Assembly: GCA_032622095.1 (NCBI GenBank)
Contig: CP136064.1
Location: 131,759,129-131,823,128 of the forward strand
DNA: 64,000 bases
Direction: 5' to 3'
Origin: Siphonodentalium dalli
Lineage: Eukaryota; Mollusca; Scaphopoda; Gadilida; Siphonodentaliidae
Shown piece by piece: positions 12,379 to 23,369 of this stretch (the first letter of the stretch is position 1; every line of letters begins with the position of its first letter). Position numbers and translations under genes: made by a program. Under the pieces are notes generated by a model that saw only the letters and a program-made list of their open reading frames with translations, had not been told where the DNA came from and did no database searches.

Positions 12379-14132
12379 TTCGACATTGTCAAACAATCAA
12401 TCCTGTGAACTTGTGTCACGAAAAATATTTACAGTACATGCATCTCCAAGATTGATGTGGCAGGATTTATATGAGCAACCCGATACACACCGGCCGCGAC
12501 GTAGTACTCATCATATCAAACAAACCTAAATTGTTTTATTCTAACCTCATTTCTTTGAGAAAAAAAAAATCTCAAAATGTGTGTTATAATTGGTGTAAAA
12601 TTTCCAAATGGTACATATATCTTTAGCAGGTATATAGTATGTAATTCATGGAACATGTCAAAACAATCAGCTTGCTATATATATATGATTACCCAATAGA
12701 AAGACATAGCTCTCATCCGTATCGCATGTGCCACGAAATTGAACCCTACTGTCGCTTACGCTAACATTGATAATAACACTGATGAATTTACAAGATGAAT
12801 ACATGTTAAATATTTATATATTTCTAGATTGTATTGAGTGATTACGTGCATATATGCTCGAACGAATGATTCCAACGAGCTGATAGGTGAGTTTATTTAC
12901 TAATTAATATTCACAACCTATATTCAAGTACAATTGAATATCAATTGATGCAATTTGATGTCTTTTAGTCCATAATGGAAAATATTATGACTGAAAAACA
13001 ATGTAGATCGTATTTCTATGGATAGTATTAGTTTAACATGGATAGTATTAATTTAGTTGAACTGTACTGTCTAAAACAATAAAGAAAACAAATTGTTTTG
13101 TCAGCTCAATCAACAAATTTCCCTTATGAGCGCTTAAATTATTTTGACCCCCCCCCCCCTGGCAATACTCTGCAATATAAACTGTCATGTTTTGAGCAGG
13201 CTTCTATGTGTCGTATGAAGATCTAGAGTAATTGAAATAGAATTGTTTATAGGTTCCAGAAACTATAGATGGTGCACTGGTCATGAAGTACCAATCGTGT
13301 TCGCATTATTATGTCGAAATTTAGTTTCTATTAACTTCTGGGCGTGGCATTGTAATCACGACGAGACTAATTATGCCACGGATATGGTGACACATCTGAT
13401 AACTCGGAAAGAGTTCTGATTAGTTTATTCGATGCCAATAAAATAGTATAATAACAGATCAACATACGGTTTACACGAACGTTTACAATGTTTATCAAGC
13501 AGTAAATACAGCCTCCATTGCATAAAACGCAATGGACCACCTACGTCATTTCAAGCCGATCATGTGTAGGCGCTCGCTCCGTGTTGTTATATATTGGGAT
13601 ACTGTGTTGGAATTTGAACAATCTGTTACTTACAATTGTTTTGAAAAGTTGTACATATTGTAGTATTTTCTTTCTATTAAGAAGTGACAGGAAGGTCGAT
13701 TGGGGTCATCTGATTTTGACAGGCAGGTTAATTAAACAGAGTTCGTGTGAATCTCTTCAGCATTAACACACTTTCATGGACACATTTTGTTTAATTACTC
13801 TGCCGGTTAAAAACCAAGGACCCCAATCGATCTTCCAGTCATTTCTTAATTGAAGTCATGCGTTTTATATAAATACAACAGCAGCACAAGCAGGAAATAT
13901 ATATAATTTAACGCGAATGCTCCTCTAGCCCTCTATAAACTTTTTAGGATAGGATATGATATTTTATTTCACTATACACATATTATACATAGCGCATTTT
14001 ACATATATTGTATTGTATATTTAAGTTTACAACTATCACAATATCTATACCAACGTATACGTAATTTCGCTCAGTTTTGAATCCGCACACCTTGCTTCGC
14101 GAATACAAAGCTGACACAAATATGTTCATAAA
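12379..14132. other. AT-rich spacer, nothing recognisable
   Basis: I see no gene or repeat family here apart from a C-run near 13147-13159 and a duplicated 'GGATAGTATTA' at 13020-13050. Segment 14066-14092 (TTCGCTCAGTTTTGAATCCG) recurs with changes at about 17526-17551, outside the far end of the next inverted-repeat element. Confidence 0.45.
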
Positions 14133-14604
14133 CACAGTGTATAAACCGTACAAACATTAAATCGGAAGTTGTTTTCGAAAAGGCGAAAAATGCTATTTTT
14201 AGAACGTAAATGTGACAGAAATATCACAACAACACCACAAAATCCAGGTTTCAGACGGACACACGGTTGCACCACATCTATAAACGTAATTATATATTGT
14301 ACATACACATTTGCCGATCGTAAGCGGGCTCCATGCATTTGAGCGAAAGACTCTGTTTAATAGATAAAAACGGCCTTTGATCACTTCAGAAAATAATTTT
14401 CTCGCAAAAATTCCCTCTTCAAATGTCATTTTAACACATATCCACCATCTGTCGGAATTCCCACTATATTGCAACGGAAAGGCCGTTATGTGTGTAACAT
14501 ATATGGACATGCCCTTGGCTCGAGTGTATTCACAATTTGAAAGTAGAGAGTATTTATTTGGACACCCCATGCACTCGTCAGTCTATGTACGCCTAGTTGT
14601 GTAC
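14133..14604 (+). repeat. Left arm of the 2.8-kb inverted-repeat element
   Basis: The outer 60 bp matches the right arm closely and the identity extends to GTCTATGTACGCCTAGTTGT near 14580-14600. After that the two arms diverge completely. Confidence 0.8.
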
Positions 14605-15246
14605 GACGACAATACCAGTTGCGACGTTGTACAGGAATCGTACAGTAATGATATGTTCCTTTCGACCCACTTAACCATAACTATCTCTTCGAAATTTCAC
14701 GTCATTGAACTTATAGACTTTGCCTGAATCAAACACGGTATTCCGATTAACACTTAGCTACTTTTATTCGACTCAGCATGTAACAAAACTGTATTTGGGG
14801 GTTGAGGAAATATGTTGTATTCTGTGGTGGAATTGTGTATACGTCAGGGTGGGGTCTGCAATTGTTTTCCGAACACTAGGCGGGGCGGTGGTTAGTTCTT
14901 CAGTCATGCTTACACATTTTTCCTGGCCCTGTAATTTTTTTCCTAGAGTCATTTTTCTTCAAAATAATGGGACAAAAGGTTTTAAGAATGCTTCTATTAT
15001 GTAATATGTATGCACTTAACTCTTGGTAGGGGGGTTGAGTTTACCAGCAGTTAATAATGAGCAATGGCACCAAGGGGTAATCAAAATGTCAGCTTGCTAA
15101 ATGTTTTCACCAAGGATCTATAATTGCACATTGGCACGGAAAGGCTCATATTTAAATAGTTCTATTCAAAATCATTTAATCAACCTGATGTAAATGAAAA
15201 CATAACACAATAATAGATTCTTCAAATAAATGTAAACTCTTCACGT
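14605..15246. other. Inner DNA of the inverted-repeat element, nothing recognisable
   Basis: Short frames only. The sequence between the left arm and the internal MITE has no partner elsewhere in the window. Confidence 0.4.
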
Positions 15247-15638
15247 AAAGGTACTCAATCCGATTCGATGGTCCCCATATCATCAGATTCCAACAACAAC
15301 AATTTTTTTTTTAAATGCCGCTTCAGTTATAAGAATCGAGTAATTGCCCAAAAATATTGTTAATCAGTCAACTATAGTATACAATTGCCCAAAACATGTT
15401 ATTGTCAAATATCTTACACAAAAAAGTCACTTGATTTTAGAGTTATCCATCTTCATCCGCAATTTGATCAGAGAAGTCTTCTCGTCGACTATTTACTGGG
15501 CCACTTAAAATAAAGATAATAGAATTCAAACATCGAGATCTGATCACTCTGAGCTTTGATGGGTCGGTTCCTCGACTCGGATCAAATATCTTTTACCGCC
15601 GATGCCAAGGAAATAGACATTTCGGATTGAGTACCTTT
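15247..15638. mobile_element. ~390-bp MITE with AAGGTACTCAATCCGA inverted ends, TA-flanked
   Basis: The left end reads TA-AAGGTACTCAATCCGA and the right end TCGGATTGAGTACCTT-TA, a perfect 16-bp inverted terminal repeat next to a TA dinucleotide on each side. That combination fits a mariner/Tc1-like MITE. It has no coding capacity. Internally it has a short CAA tract near 15291. A second copy, truncated on its right and interrupted, lies at 27894-30432. The copies match along their length, for example 'ATGCCGCTTCAGTTAT.AGAA' and 'TACTGGGCCACTTAAAA'. Confidence 0.8.
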
Positions 15639-15689
15639 AACTCTTCGAATAAAAATAGACTATTAAAAATCTGTAATAAAATAAAACAA

Positions 15690-16240
15690 ATGTGTTAAAA
15701 CAAACTTTGACCGATTTCAACGATATTCGGTATTTGGGTCGAGGATCACCTATAGATGGGAGCTGTCAAATTTGAATGATTTTTTATGAAAAATATGGCC
15801 ACTGGCAGCCATCTTGCATTTTACTCTTTGCATCACTAAATCCTTTAACACACCATGCAGAGCTTATCCCTCATTCGATCATCACCAACCTTCATATGGA
15901 TCTTCGTTGTGACCTCTCGATGGGTGCCTTCGATTTTTTCCAAATTTTGTAAAATAAATGGCTGCCATTTTGGCCATCTTGGATTTTACTCTTTGAATGA
16001 CCAAATCCTTTAGCAGACTTTACAGGTCACATTTCTCATCAAATCGTCAACGAACTCCATAAGGATCTTCGACGTGACCTCTAAATGGGAGCCTCCATTG
16101 TTCCCCAAAATTTCTTTAAAACAAACATGGGCACCTGCAGCCATCTTGGATTTAAAATGTCAATCCATCAGCATACCATACAGCCCACATTTATTGGAGA
16201 ATTGTTTTGAAACTTTACAGTGCTGTTGGTATATAAAAGT
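15690..16240 (-). repeat. Tandem 'AAGATGGC..CC' repeat, about three units, inverted relative to 33891-34855
   Basis: Units at about 15700, 15880 and 16040 share 'AGGATCTTCG.TGTGACCTC', 'GATGGGTGCC' and 'GCAGCCATCTTG.ATTTTACTC', with a period of roughly 160-180 bp. Their reverse complement matches the phrases 'CCAAGATGGCCGC' and 'GATCGGATGAGGGA' of the array at 33891-34855 and of 2856-3270. Confidence 0.65.
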
Positions 16241-16501
16241 AGGAATGCTTCTATAATCATGATAAGGAACATATTGATAGGAAAAGATAGATAAGGACAA
16301 CTGAGTTTGGATGGGGTGGGTCCCTATCCCAGAATCGGAAAACGGATGTGGAGCGGAACAGTGCCCTCCTCTTGTGATTGAAGGTTAATAATGACTATCG
16401 GTAGGCCGAGTATCTCTAATATGGAAACCTAATTCATGGGTTCGTCTTTGCACACAAATCCCATCATCATAATTTGGCGTACATATTTTTGACAACTATA
16501 T

Positions 16502-16966
16502 AGTAAACAACTAGGCGTACATAGACTGAGAGCGGGGTGTCCAAATAAATACTCTCTACGTTCAAATTTTGAATACACTCGAGCCAAGGGCATATCCATA
16601 TATGTTACACACATAACGGCCTTTCCGTTGCAATATAGTGGGATTTCCGACAGAAGCTGGATATGTGTTAAAATGACATTTGAAGAGGGAATTTTTGCGA
16701 GAAAAATTATTTTCTGAAGTGATCAAAGGCGGTTTTTATCTATTAAACAGAGGGTTCCGCTCAAATAGAGCCCGCTTACGATCGTCACATGTATATGTAC
16801 AATATATAATTACGTTTATAGATGTGGTGCAACCGTGTGTCCGTCTGAAACCTGGATTTTGTGGTGTTGTTGTGATATTTCTGTCACATTTACGTTCAAA
16901 AAATAGCATTTTTCGTCTTTTCGAAAACAACTTCCGATTTAATGTTTGTACGGTTTATACACTGTG
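16502..16966 (-). repeat. Right arm of the 2.8-kb inverted-repeat element
   Basis: Reverse complement of 14133-14604 with scattered substitutions and a short indel near 16534. Frames of the two arms encode the same peptide pieces, such as YVQYIITFIDVVQPCVRLKP, because they are copies. Confidence 0.8.
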
Positions 16967-18314
16967 ATAACAGCCTCGTAACTGATACCATGTTCAGTTC
17001 TTAATCGTACTGTGGGGATACAGCTGTACATCAGATATCACCACGACGGATATTTACGTCGAGTATATATAGAACACAACTGCATCATTAGTTTGTTGCG
17101 AATATGGGTTATTATATGCCTCAATTAAGTAATCATTATGGGGAACTAAAATTTAGAGTCATGGACACTATTGAAATGAATTCGACGGAATTAAAACCAC
17201 ACCGCGTAGGCTGATGAGAGCACATTGCTGCGTGTAATCTATATAGTTGGATTGACATACTTAAGTCAACGGTGTCACTGCAGGGCTGTTGCTTGTCCCG
17301 AAAGCCGTTCTTTTGTGCACCTTCGGTCTGAAGCATTGCAACATCGAAGATTTGAGCATGATTTATCGCTTTACATGTAAATAATGGTGTTGAGATTAGT
17401 TACCCACATGGAAATATATATGGCCCCAATTCGTTATTCAGCCCAACATTCCGTAATGTATAAATCATTAACACGACATCTTGTTGTCCTTGTGGTCTGC
17501 TATAAACTCATGAATCGTACTACTTTTCGCTCAGTTTTAAATTCGCACACCAATGGGGGCGCGAAAAATAGTACTGCGCGAATTTAAATACGAGTAAGGA
17601 ATGTGGTCCTGTGTGAACAAGAAGACAAACAGTCGCTTCAATACATGTATATGTATACCACATATCATGTTGGAGTGTTACATTGCTTTCAATCAGGCGT
17701 TTAAACAACTTCGCTGCGCCTTCGATACCACACTAATGCCTCCCCGCGGGAGGGAGATTATGAAGGATTTCCAGTCCCGCAGTAGATGTATTAATGAGGA
17801 TTTTTCCGTCAACACGAAACATCAATTAATATTACAAAGACCACACGAGAGACTGATGTAATCGAATAGCGATGGCTATTCCGGACATTTCATGATCCAT
17901 AGACCATGTCAGTGTCTTACTTCCTGGGGCGTCTTCAGGTTTATTGTATTAGTCCATCTCATACAAGGACCAAAGTCTCAAGATGTCACTCTGAGTAACG
18001 TACCATCTTCAGTGATGTGATTATATATATTATGCGCTATTTGTTTGACATGATTTACGAACTTTATCTTATTCTTTCTATAAAATAGTCAATCAAGATT
18101 TTGGCAAATAAAAGTGCTCTTCTTAGAGCCTATCAGGACTATTTGAGGGAATAACAAGTTTTATTGAAGGTACAATGTACTATGATGCGTCATAAATACA
18201 TGTATACTTCGCACCATTTTATAACGAAATTAGATTAACGATATATTTAGGGTTTCCAGTGCAATTTGTATTAAACATAGTTTATTTATTATTAAGATTC
18301 TAGTGTATAAACTA
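16967..18314. other. No gene or named repeat seen
   Basis: At 17521-17590 there is a short hairpin-like motif (TTCGCTCAGTTTTAAATTCG, then GCGCGAATTTAAATACGAG). Otherwise only chance frames are seen. Confidence 0.45.
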
Positions 18315-18913
18315 ATCGACTAGTGACGGTACTAGAAGACTCCACAAGGATAGCCCCGTGGCTGCTCTGGTTATGCATAAATAGTTATTTAGCAACGAAT
18401 AATTGCCTATTTTACCCCACGCACGGCGTGCACCCAATGTTTGAACAGCGGGACAGGTGTATGTGACCTAGTTTGTGATTTCTAGATGAAATAGTGGCGG
18501 TCCAAGATGAGTCCACAATGGTAGTCTCGAGTCGTGGGTGCTATGATTATGCCAACACAGGCGATTTAGTAACGAAAAATTACCGTTTTTCATTAGTTTG
18601 ACCCCACGCACGACTTACGCCTAAGTTTTGAACAGCTGGATGGGCATATGGTACCTAATTTGTGATTTATAGATGGACTAGTGGCGGGACAAGAAGAATC
18701 CACCAGGAATTCCCGTGGCTGCTGTGGTTATGTATACATAGGGAATTTAGCAACGAACATGGCATATGTTTCCCCACGCACGACTTACGCCAAAATTTTG
18801 AATAGTTTGACGGGCGTATGTGACATAGTTTGTAATTTTTGGACGGACTAGTGGCGGCACAATACGAATCCACAAGGATAGCCCCGTGGCTGCTATGGTT
18901 ATGCCTACATATG
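18315..18913. repeat. 172-bp satellite, array 1 left part (about 3.5 monomers)
   Basis: The anchor GTGGCTGCTNTGGTTATG recurs at about 18358, 18534, 18713 and 18885, with spacing near 172-179 bp. Each monomer also has 'GATTTAGCAACGAA', 'CCCCACGCACGACTTACGCC', 'GGGCGTATGTGACCTAGTTT' and 'GACTAGTGGCGGCAC'. The array is cut by the element starting at 18914 and resumes at 22093, and again after a second element at 27717. Confidence 0.85.
18906..18913. repeat. 8-bp target site duplication TACATATG, left copy
   Basis: TACATATG lies directly before the terminal inverted repeat and is repeated exactly at 22093-22100. Joining the flanks without one copy restores the satellite phrase 'GCCTACATATGCGATTTAGC', which fits the neighbouring monomers. 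Confidence 0.85.
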
Positions 18914-19693
18914 GGGACATGACAATCTGCGGGATGGGATATGGGATAGAACGACAATCTGCGGGACATAATTTCAAATTGCGTGGGACGGCCGATATCT
19001 CGAGGAATACAGCACGTAGGGGGGCTCCTTTTGGTGTCTAACGAAAGGCCCACATTCGCCCTATCCACACATATTAACCCCGCCACTGACCGGACACGAT
19101 AAGTTGCATTTTTGGGTCGACAACTGACATAACATGGGATGGAATATGGAATAGAACGACAATCTGCGGGACAGAATTTCAAATTGCGTGGGACGGCCGA
19201 TATCTCGAGGAATACAGCACAACTGACCTAACATGAAATTGTCGAAATCAAGGCCGTGGAACAGCTGTAGAAATGCATTTTTACAGCGATAACGCTATGC
19301 CCACAAGCAAACTTGGTATTAAAATGAAGTTTATCATCTATTGCACAACAAAATCTGTTAATTCGAGCGAATCTGTGATTTATGCACATCTAGAGACCGA
19401 TTAACCCACCCATGCGAAGTTGCCACGAAACACGGAAAACTGCGTTCGACATCAATGTTTAGAATTTAGATTTCTCGATGAATACGCCAGCAAACAACAA
19501 GATTTAGGTATCAAATAACGCAGTGGAATACTGCACACTCGTTTTTAGCTACAATATGGCTGTTTTAGTACGAATACTGTATGGCGAACACGCAAACACG
19601 CGCCGATAAAAACAGTTAAAAATAGACTCGGTGTTTACAATTACAGGATCGATTTCAGCTGATATATTCCACATAATGGGGCGTATAGTATAT
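18914..19693 (+). repeat. Left inverted arm of the 3.18-kb element
   Basis: 780 bp. The right arm is longer mainly because it has extra GATGTTCCACGCTGTTCCACG-type sequence and a fuller copy of the ~200-bp internal repeat. The inner limit is the phrase GGGGCGTATAGTATAT. Confidence 0.85.
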
Positions 19694-21266
19694 CAAAATG
19701 TAGGAATAGATACAGGGAATGTATTTTTTTCCAAATGGGTCCACTACGCAGTGAAATTGTTGCAGAAATTCGCTCCAAGAAAGGGCGCTACTTTTTCTCG
19801 TAAAAAATAGAATGGCCGACTGAAGCCGTTTTATCGTTCCAACTAAGCCGTTCTTAGCAGCACTTCATCCACAAAATACGAATATACACCATGCATCAAA
19901 AGACGTATCAAATGTGATTTTGTTATTTTTATTTCAGTAGTGACTAAAAGCCCAGATGCCGGAAGCCGGTGCCCGGTGATTACAAGCCAAGTTGCAAAAT
20001 AGATTAACTGGTTTGAACGCATGAACATGTCAATGGTCAAACTGTTCGAAATAATATTCAAATCAAATAGTGTTTATAGACTTAAAAACTTACGTGTGAC
20101 ACTCGAATTTTAATTAAATCCATGATTGTGTAGTCTCTCGAATATCACGAACACTGCGCGCACACATTTTATTGGGATACATGCCATCTATTATTTATTA
20201 TATTTATTTATTGTTAGGGGTAATAGAAAATGAATAGAAAATTAACACAGCTCTTCGTGCGGGATAAAGTCAGTAACACCTCAGTCATCCTGACAGACTG
20301 TACAAACATACCGATAATGGGGCATAATGAAATATTTTTGTTATTTGGAATTATCAAAGCTACCATGCATGTTGTGGCTTCTAAGCAAACACATTACCAG
20401 TTTTTATGGCGGCATGATGGTAAAAGACTCTTATTTGCAATTAAGACACTCACAATAAATGCTTCAACAAACGCTCTTTATTGGCTACCCTATAAATAAA
20501 GGGGAGTCGTGCGACTTCGCGCATTTATCCACATCAAGGGTGTGCGTATTTACCGAGAACAGCTGAGAACAATCTTATAAAATACCATATATGCATTAAA
20601 TAACGCGTTATACTACTTGAAATATGTACAGTATATAGACATCGATAGTTTCATTAAATTATTTACTGTTATGCATTTTAACTGATATATACTTAACCAA
20701 TCGCAAGAACAAATACATATGTTTGTTCTCGGGTTGAGTGTCTTCTCCGTTTGACATGAGTGTGAACACGTTTATTAAATAAAATTTATACTTTTAATCA
20801 TAGGGAACCGTAACAAATCATTCCTGAACCATCACAAATACACAATGCCGACAGTATGATGACTTCGGATGTAACAGTTAATGTAAACATATTTTTATCT
20901 CCAAATCCAAGCAAATAACATAATATACAGATGACATAAATATACAAAATATAAGAGTTAATTATGGAAATGAGGATCAGACAACAAGCCCGAGGGTTTA
21001 TGTGAAGTCTTCTCCTCTTTGGCGACATGCATACTTCCCCAATAAGTGAGGGATGGGTATCGATCAGACGGAAAGGGATTGAAATAATGGTTTAGGAGAA
21101 GTGAAGATATATAACTAAATTTGAGTTATGGATGGAAAAAGGAAGAAGATAGTGTTGGGGATAGCATGATGTAGGGAGAGAGAGCAATAGAGAGCGAGAG
21201 ATAGAGAGGAAGTAGAAGACAGATTAATCGTGAAATGATGACAGTGGTGGGGAGTTGAGTTGGTGC
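19694..21266. other. Inner part of the 3.18-kb element, no transposase recognised
   Basis: The longest plus-strand frame is 20230-20499 (89 codons), with no domain I know. A GA-rich simple repeat lies at about 21173-21215. Nothing else is visible. Confidence 0.5.
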
Positions 21267-22092
21267 ATATACTATACGCCCCATTATGTGGAATATATCA
21301 GCTGAAATCGATCCTGTAATTGTAAAAATCGAGTCTATTTTTAGCTGTTTTTTATCGGCGCGTGTTTGCGTGTTCGCCATTACAGTATTCGTACTAAAAC
21401 AGCCATATTGTAGTTAAAAACGAGTGCGCAGTCGATGTCGAACGCAGTTTTCCGTGTTTCGTGGCACCTTCGCATGGGGGTTAATCGGTCTCTAGATGTG
21501 CATAAATCACAACTTCGCTCGAATTAATAGATTTGTGTTGTGCAATAGATGATAAACTTCATTTTAATACCAAGTTTAATACCAAAAATGCATTTCTACA
21601 GCTGTTCCACGATGTTCCACGCTGTTCCACGCTGATCCACGGCCTTGATTTCGACAATTTCATGTTAGGTCAGTTGTCGACCGAATAATGCAACTTCTGG
21701 TGTCCGGTCAGTGGCGGGGTTAATATGTGTGGATAGGGCGAATATCGGCCTTTAGTTAGACACCAAAAAGAAGCACACTACGTGCTGTATTCCTCGAGAT
21801 ATCGGCCGTCCCACGCAATTTGAAATTCTGTCCCGCAGATTGTCGTTCTATTCCATATTCCATCCCATGTTAGGTCAGTTGTCGACCAAATAATGCAACT
21901 TCTCGTGTCCGGTCAGTGGTGGGTTTAATATGTATGGATAGGGCGAATGTGGGCCTTTCGTTAGACACCAAAAGGTGCCCTCTACGTGCCGTATTCCTTG
22001 ATATATCGGCCGTCCCACGCAATTTGAAATTCTGTCCCGCAGATTGTCGTTCTGTCCCATAGCCCACCCCGTCCCGCAGATTGTCATGTCCC
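21267..22092 (-). repeat. Right inverted arm of the 3.18-kb element
   Basis: 826 bp, reverse complement of the left arm. It holds two copies of a ~210-bp internal repeat (about 21660-21870 and 21870-22080), each with 'GTTAGGTCAGTTGTCGACC' and 'ACGCAATTTGAAATTCTGTC'. At 21605-21645 'GTTCCACG' is repeated three times. Confidence 0.85.
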
Positions 22093-22244
22093 TACATATG
22101 CGATTTAGCAACGACAAATGACCTTCTTAAAAAATATTTTGACCCCATGCGCGCACGACTTACGCCCATTTGTTTAACAGCTGGACAGGCGTATGTGACC
22201 TAGTTTGTGATTTCTAGATGGACTAGACTAGTGGCGACACAAGA
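22093..22244. repeat. 172-bp satellite, array 1 middle part
   Basis: It starts with the right copy of TACATATG and continues 'CGATTTAGCAACGA', 'CGCACGACTTACGCCCA', 'GGCGTATGTGACCTAGTTTG' and 'TAGTGGCGACACAAGAA', then is broken by the next element. It continues the monomer interrupted at 18913. Confidence 0.85.
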
Positions 22245-23369
22245 AGTGTCAATGCGGAAAAAGTGCAGCGGCAAAATCAAAAAAGAGCTCTAGGTTTCGA
22301 GATACCCCTACCCACGGTAGAACAAGTTAAAACCAACTTTTTTTAAAGGAGAAATATATACTGTTGACGAAAATGATAGTGACTTTTTCCAGAAATTAAC
22401 GATTTTGGTAAAGTGAGCCCTGTGGCTATGTCCTAACCTATTTGCCGATATTGTTGACATTAAAATTACTATATCATACCATACCTCTAACTGATATGAA
22501 AAAAGTGTTGGTTAATTTAGATTTTCCTGCCATTTAGAGCCGAAACATTTATATTTTGTTGAAAAATCGCACTTTTTCACAAAAATATTATTTTTCAAAC
22601 ATCATTCAAATGGATATTGCTATAATTCCGAAATATTTTATCCTTATGGTGAAACAGTCATCCGCCAAGCATATGCAGAAGGAAGTTAACTGAAAATTTG
22701 AACGATTTGCGAAATAATGGATTTTAGCTACCCCTCCCCCAAACACGTTTTTGGTCGAAAAATTACATATTTTTGTTCAGAACTTTACCAAATTTTCCAA
22801 TTGATCATAATGGGACCCAACATAATTCGTTTGCTGAAAATTGAGCCCGTGGACATTGCTTAAGTGATTAAAGACGTGTTCGGGCTTCCAGACACCAAAT
22901 TACAACAACAACAACAACACTTTGCTATTTGCTATTACATACAGTAAGTGTCGCATATCATAAGTACTCCATTCTCGCTTAAGAATGAAATGCAGTAGTT
23001 TGAACTATGACATATTGAGTAATCACATTAAAACGTCCCCTCTCTGTCGTTGTGGCAAAATAGAATCAGCATATCATTAGCTATAGGAATGTCCTGAATA
23101 CAGTGGTCCTAGGACTGAACTTATATGCGCCATACTAAATGTCATTTTGTCAGAAATACTCTTTTGTGTGGAACACACCAACTCAGTCATCGCGAAAATA
23201 TTAAAATAGTTGACGGGGTTCAAACATTTATCTCGAAAACAAAGCGATTTCAACAACGCTGTCATTTGTTAAAACTTCGTGAAAAGCATTGAAACCCTGC
23301 TGAGCGCGAAATTTACCCCCACCAGATCGTCTGTAATCTCACGACGACGGACGTATCAATGACGCAAAC

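Larger units (their letters stand above)
14133..16966. mobile_element. 2.83-kb inverted-repeat element with ~470-bp arms
   Basis: The left arm (14133-14604) and right arm (16502-16966) are reverse complements with only scattered differences. They begin CACAGTGTATAAACCG and end at the matching CGGTTTATACACTGTG. The 1.9 kb between them contains a separate MITE (15247-15638) and a block of 'AAGATGGC' tandem repeat. Both arms are open over 60 to 123 codons in matching frames, but no domain is recognised. No clear target duplication is visible. It is best read as a non-autonomous DNA transposon or a remnant of one. Confidence 0.75.
18914..22092. mobile_element. 3.18-kb DNA transposon with ~800-bp inverted arms and an 8-bp target duplication
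   Basis: The ends are GGGACATGACAATCTGCGGG and its exact reverse complement. The inverted arms run 18914-19693 and 21267-22092. An exact 8-bp duplication, TACATATG, flanks the element. An 8-bp duplication is characteristic of hAT and a few other cut-and-paste superfamilies. Each arm repeats 'GACAATCTGCGGGAC' next to 'AATTTCAAATTGCGTGGGAC' about 200 bp apart, which resembles repeated subterminal transposase sites. No transposase is recognised in the inner 1.57 kb, so it is probably non-autonomous. It was inserted into a 172-bp satellite monomer. Confidence 0.88.

Noticed and set aside
7323-12381. TTC target duplication as proof of PIF/Harbinger transposition
   Set aside because: A 3-bp match occurs by chance about once in 64, and PIF/Harbinger elements prefer TWA. 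Mentioned only as a possibility in the feature.
14133-16966. Coding gene from the matching frames in both arms of the 2.8-kb element
   Set aside because: The same peptides appear in both arms because the arms are copies of each other. No domain is seen and the frames are open in more than one register.
18667-19182. 171-codon minus-strand gene
   Set aside because: The frame spans the junction between the 172-bp satellite and the inverted-repeat transposon, so it is an accident of two repeats.
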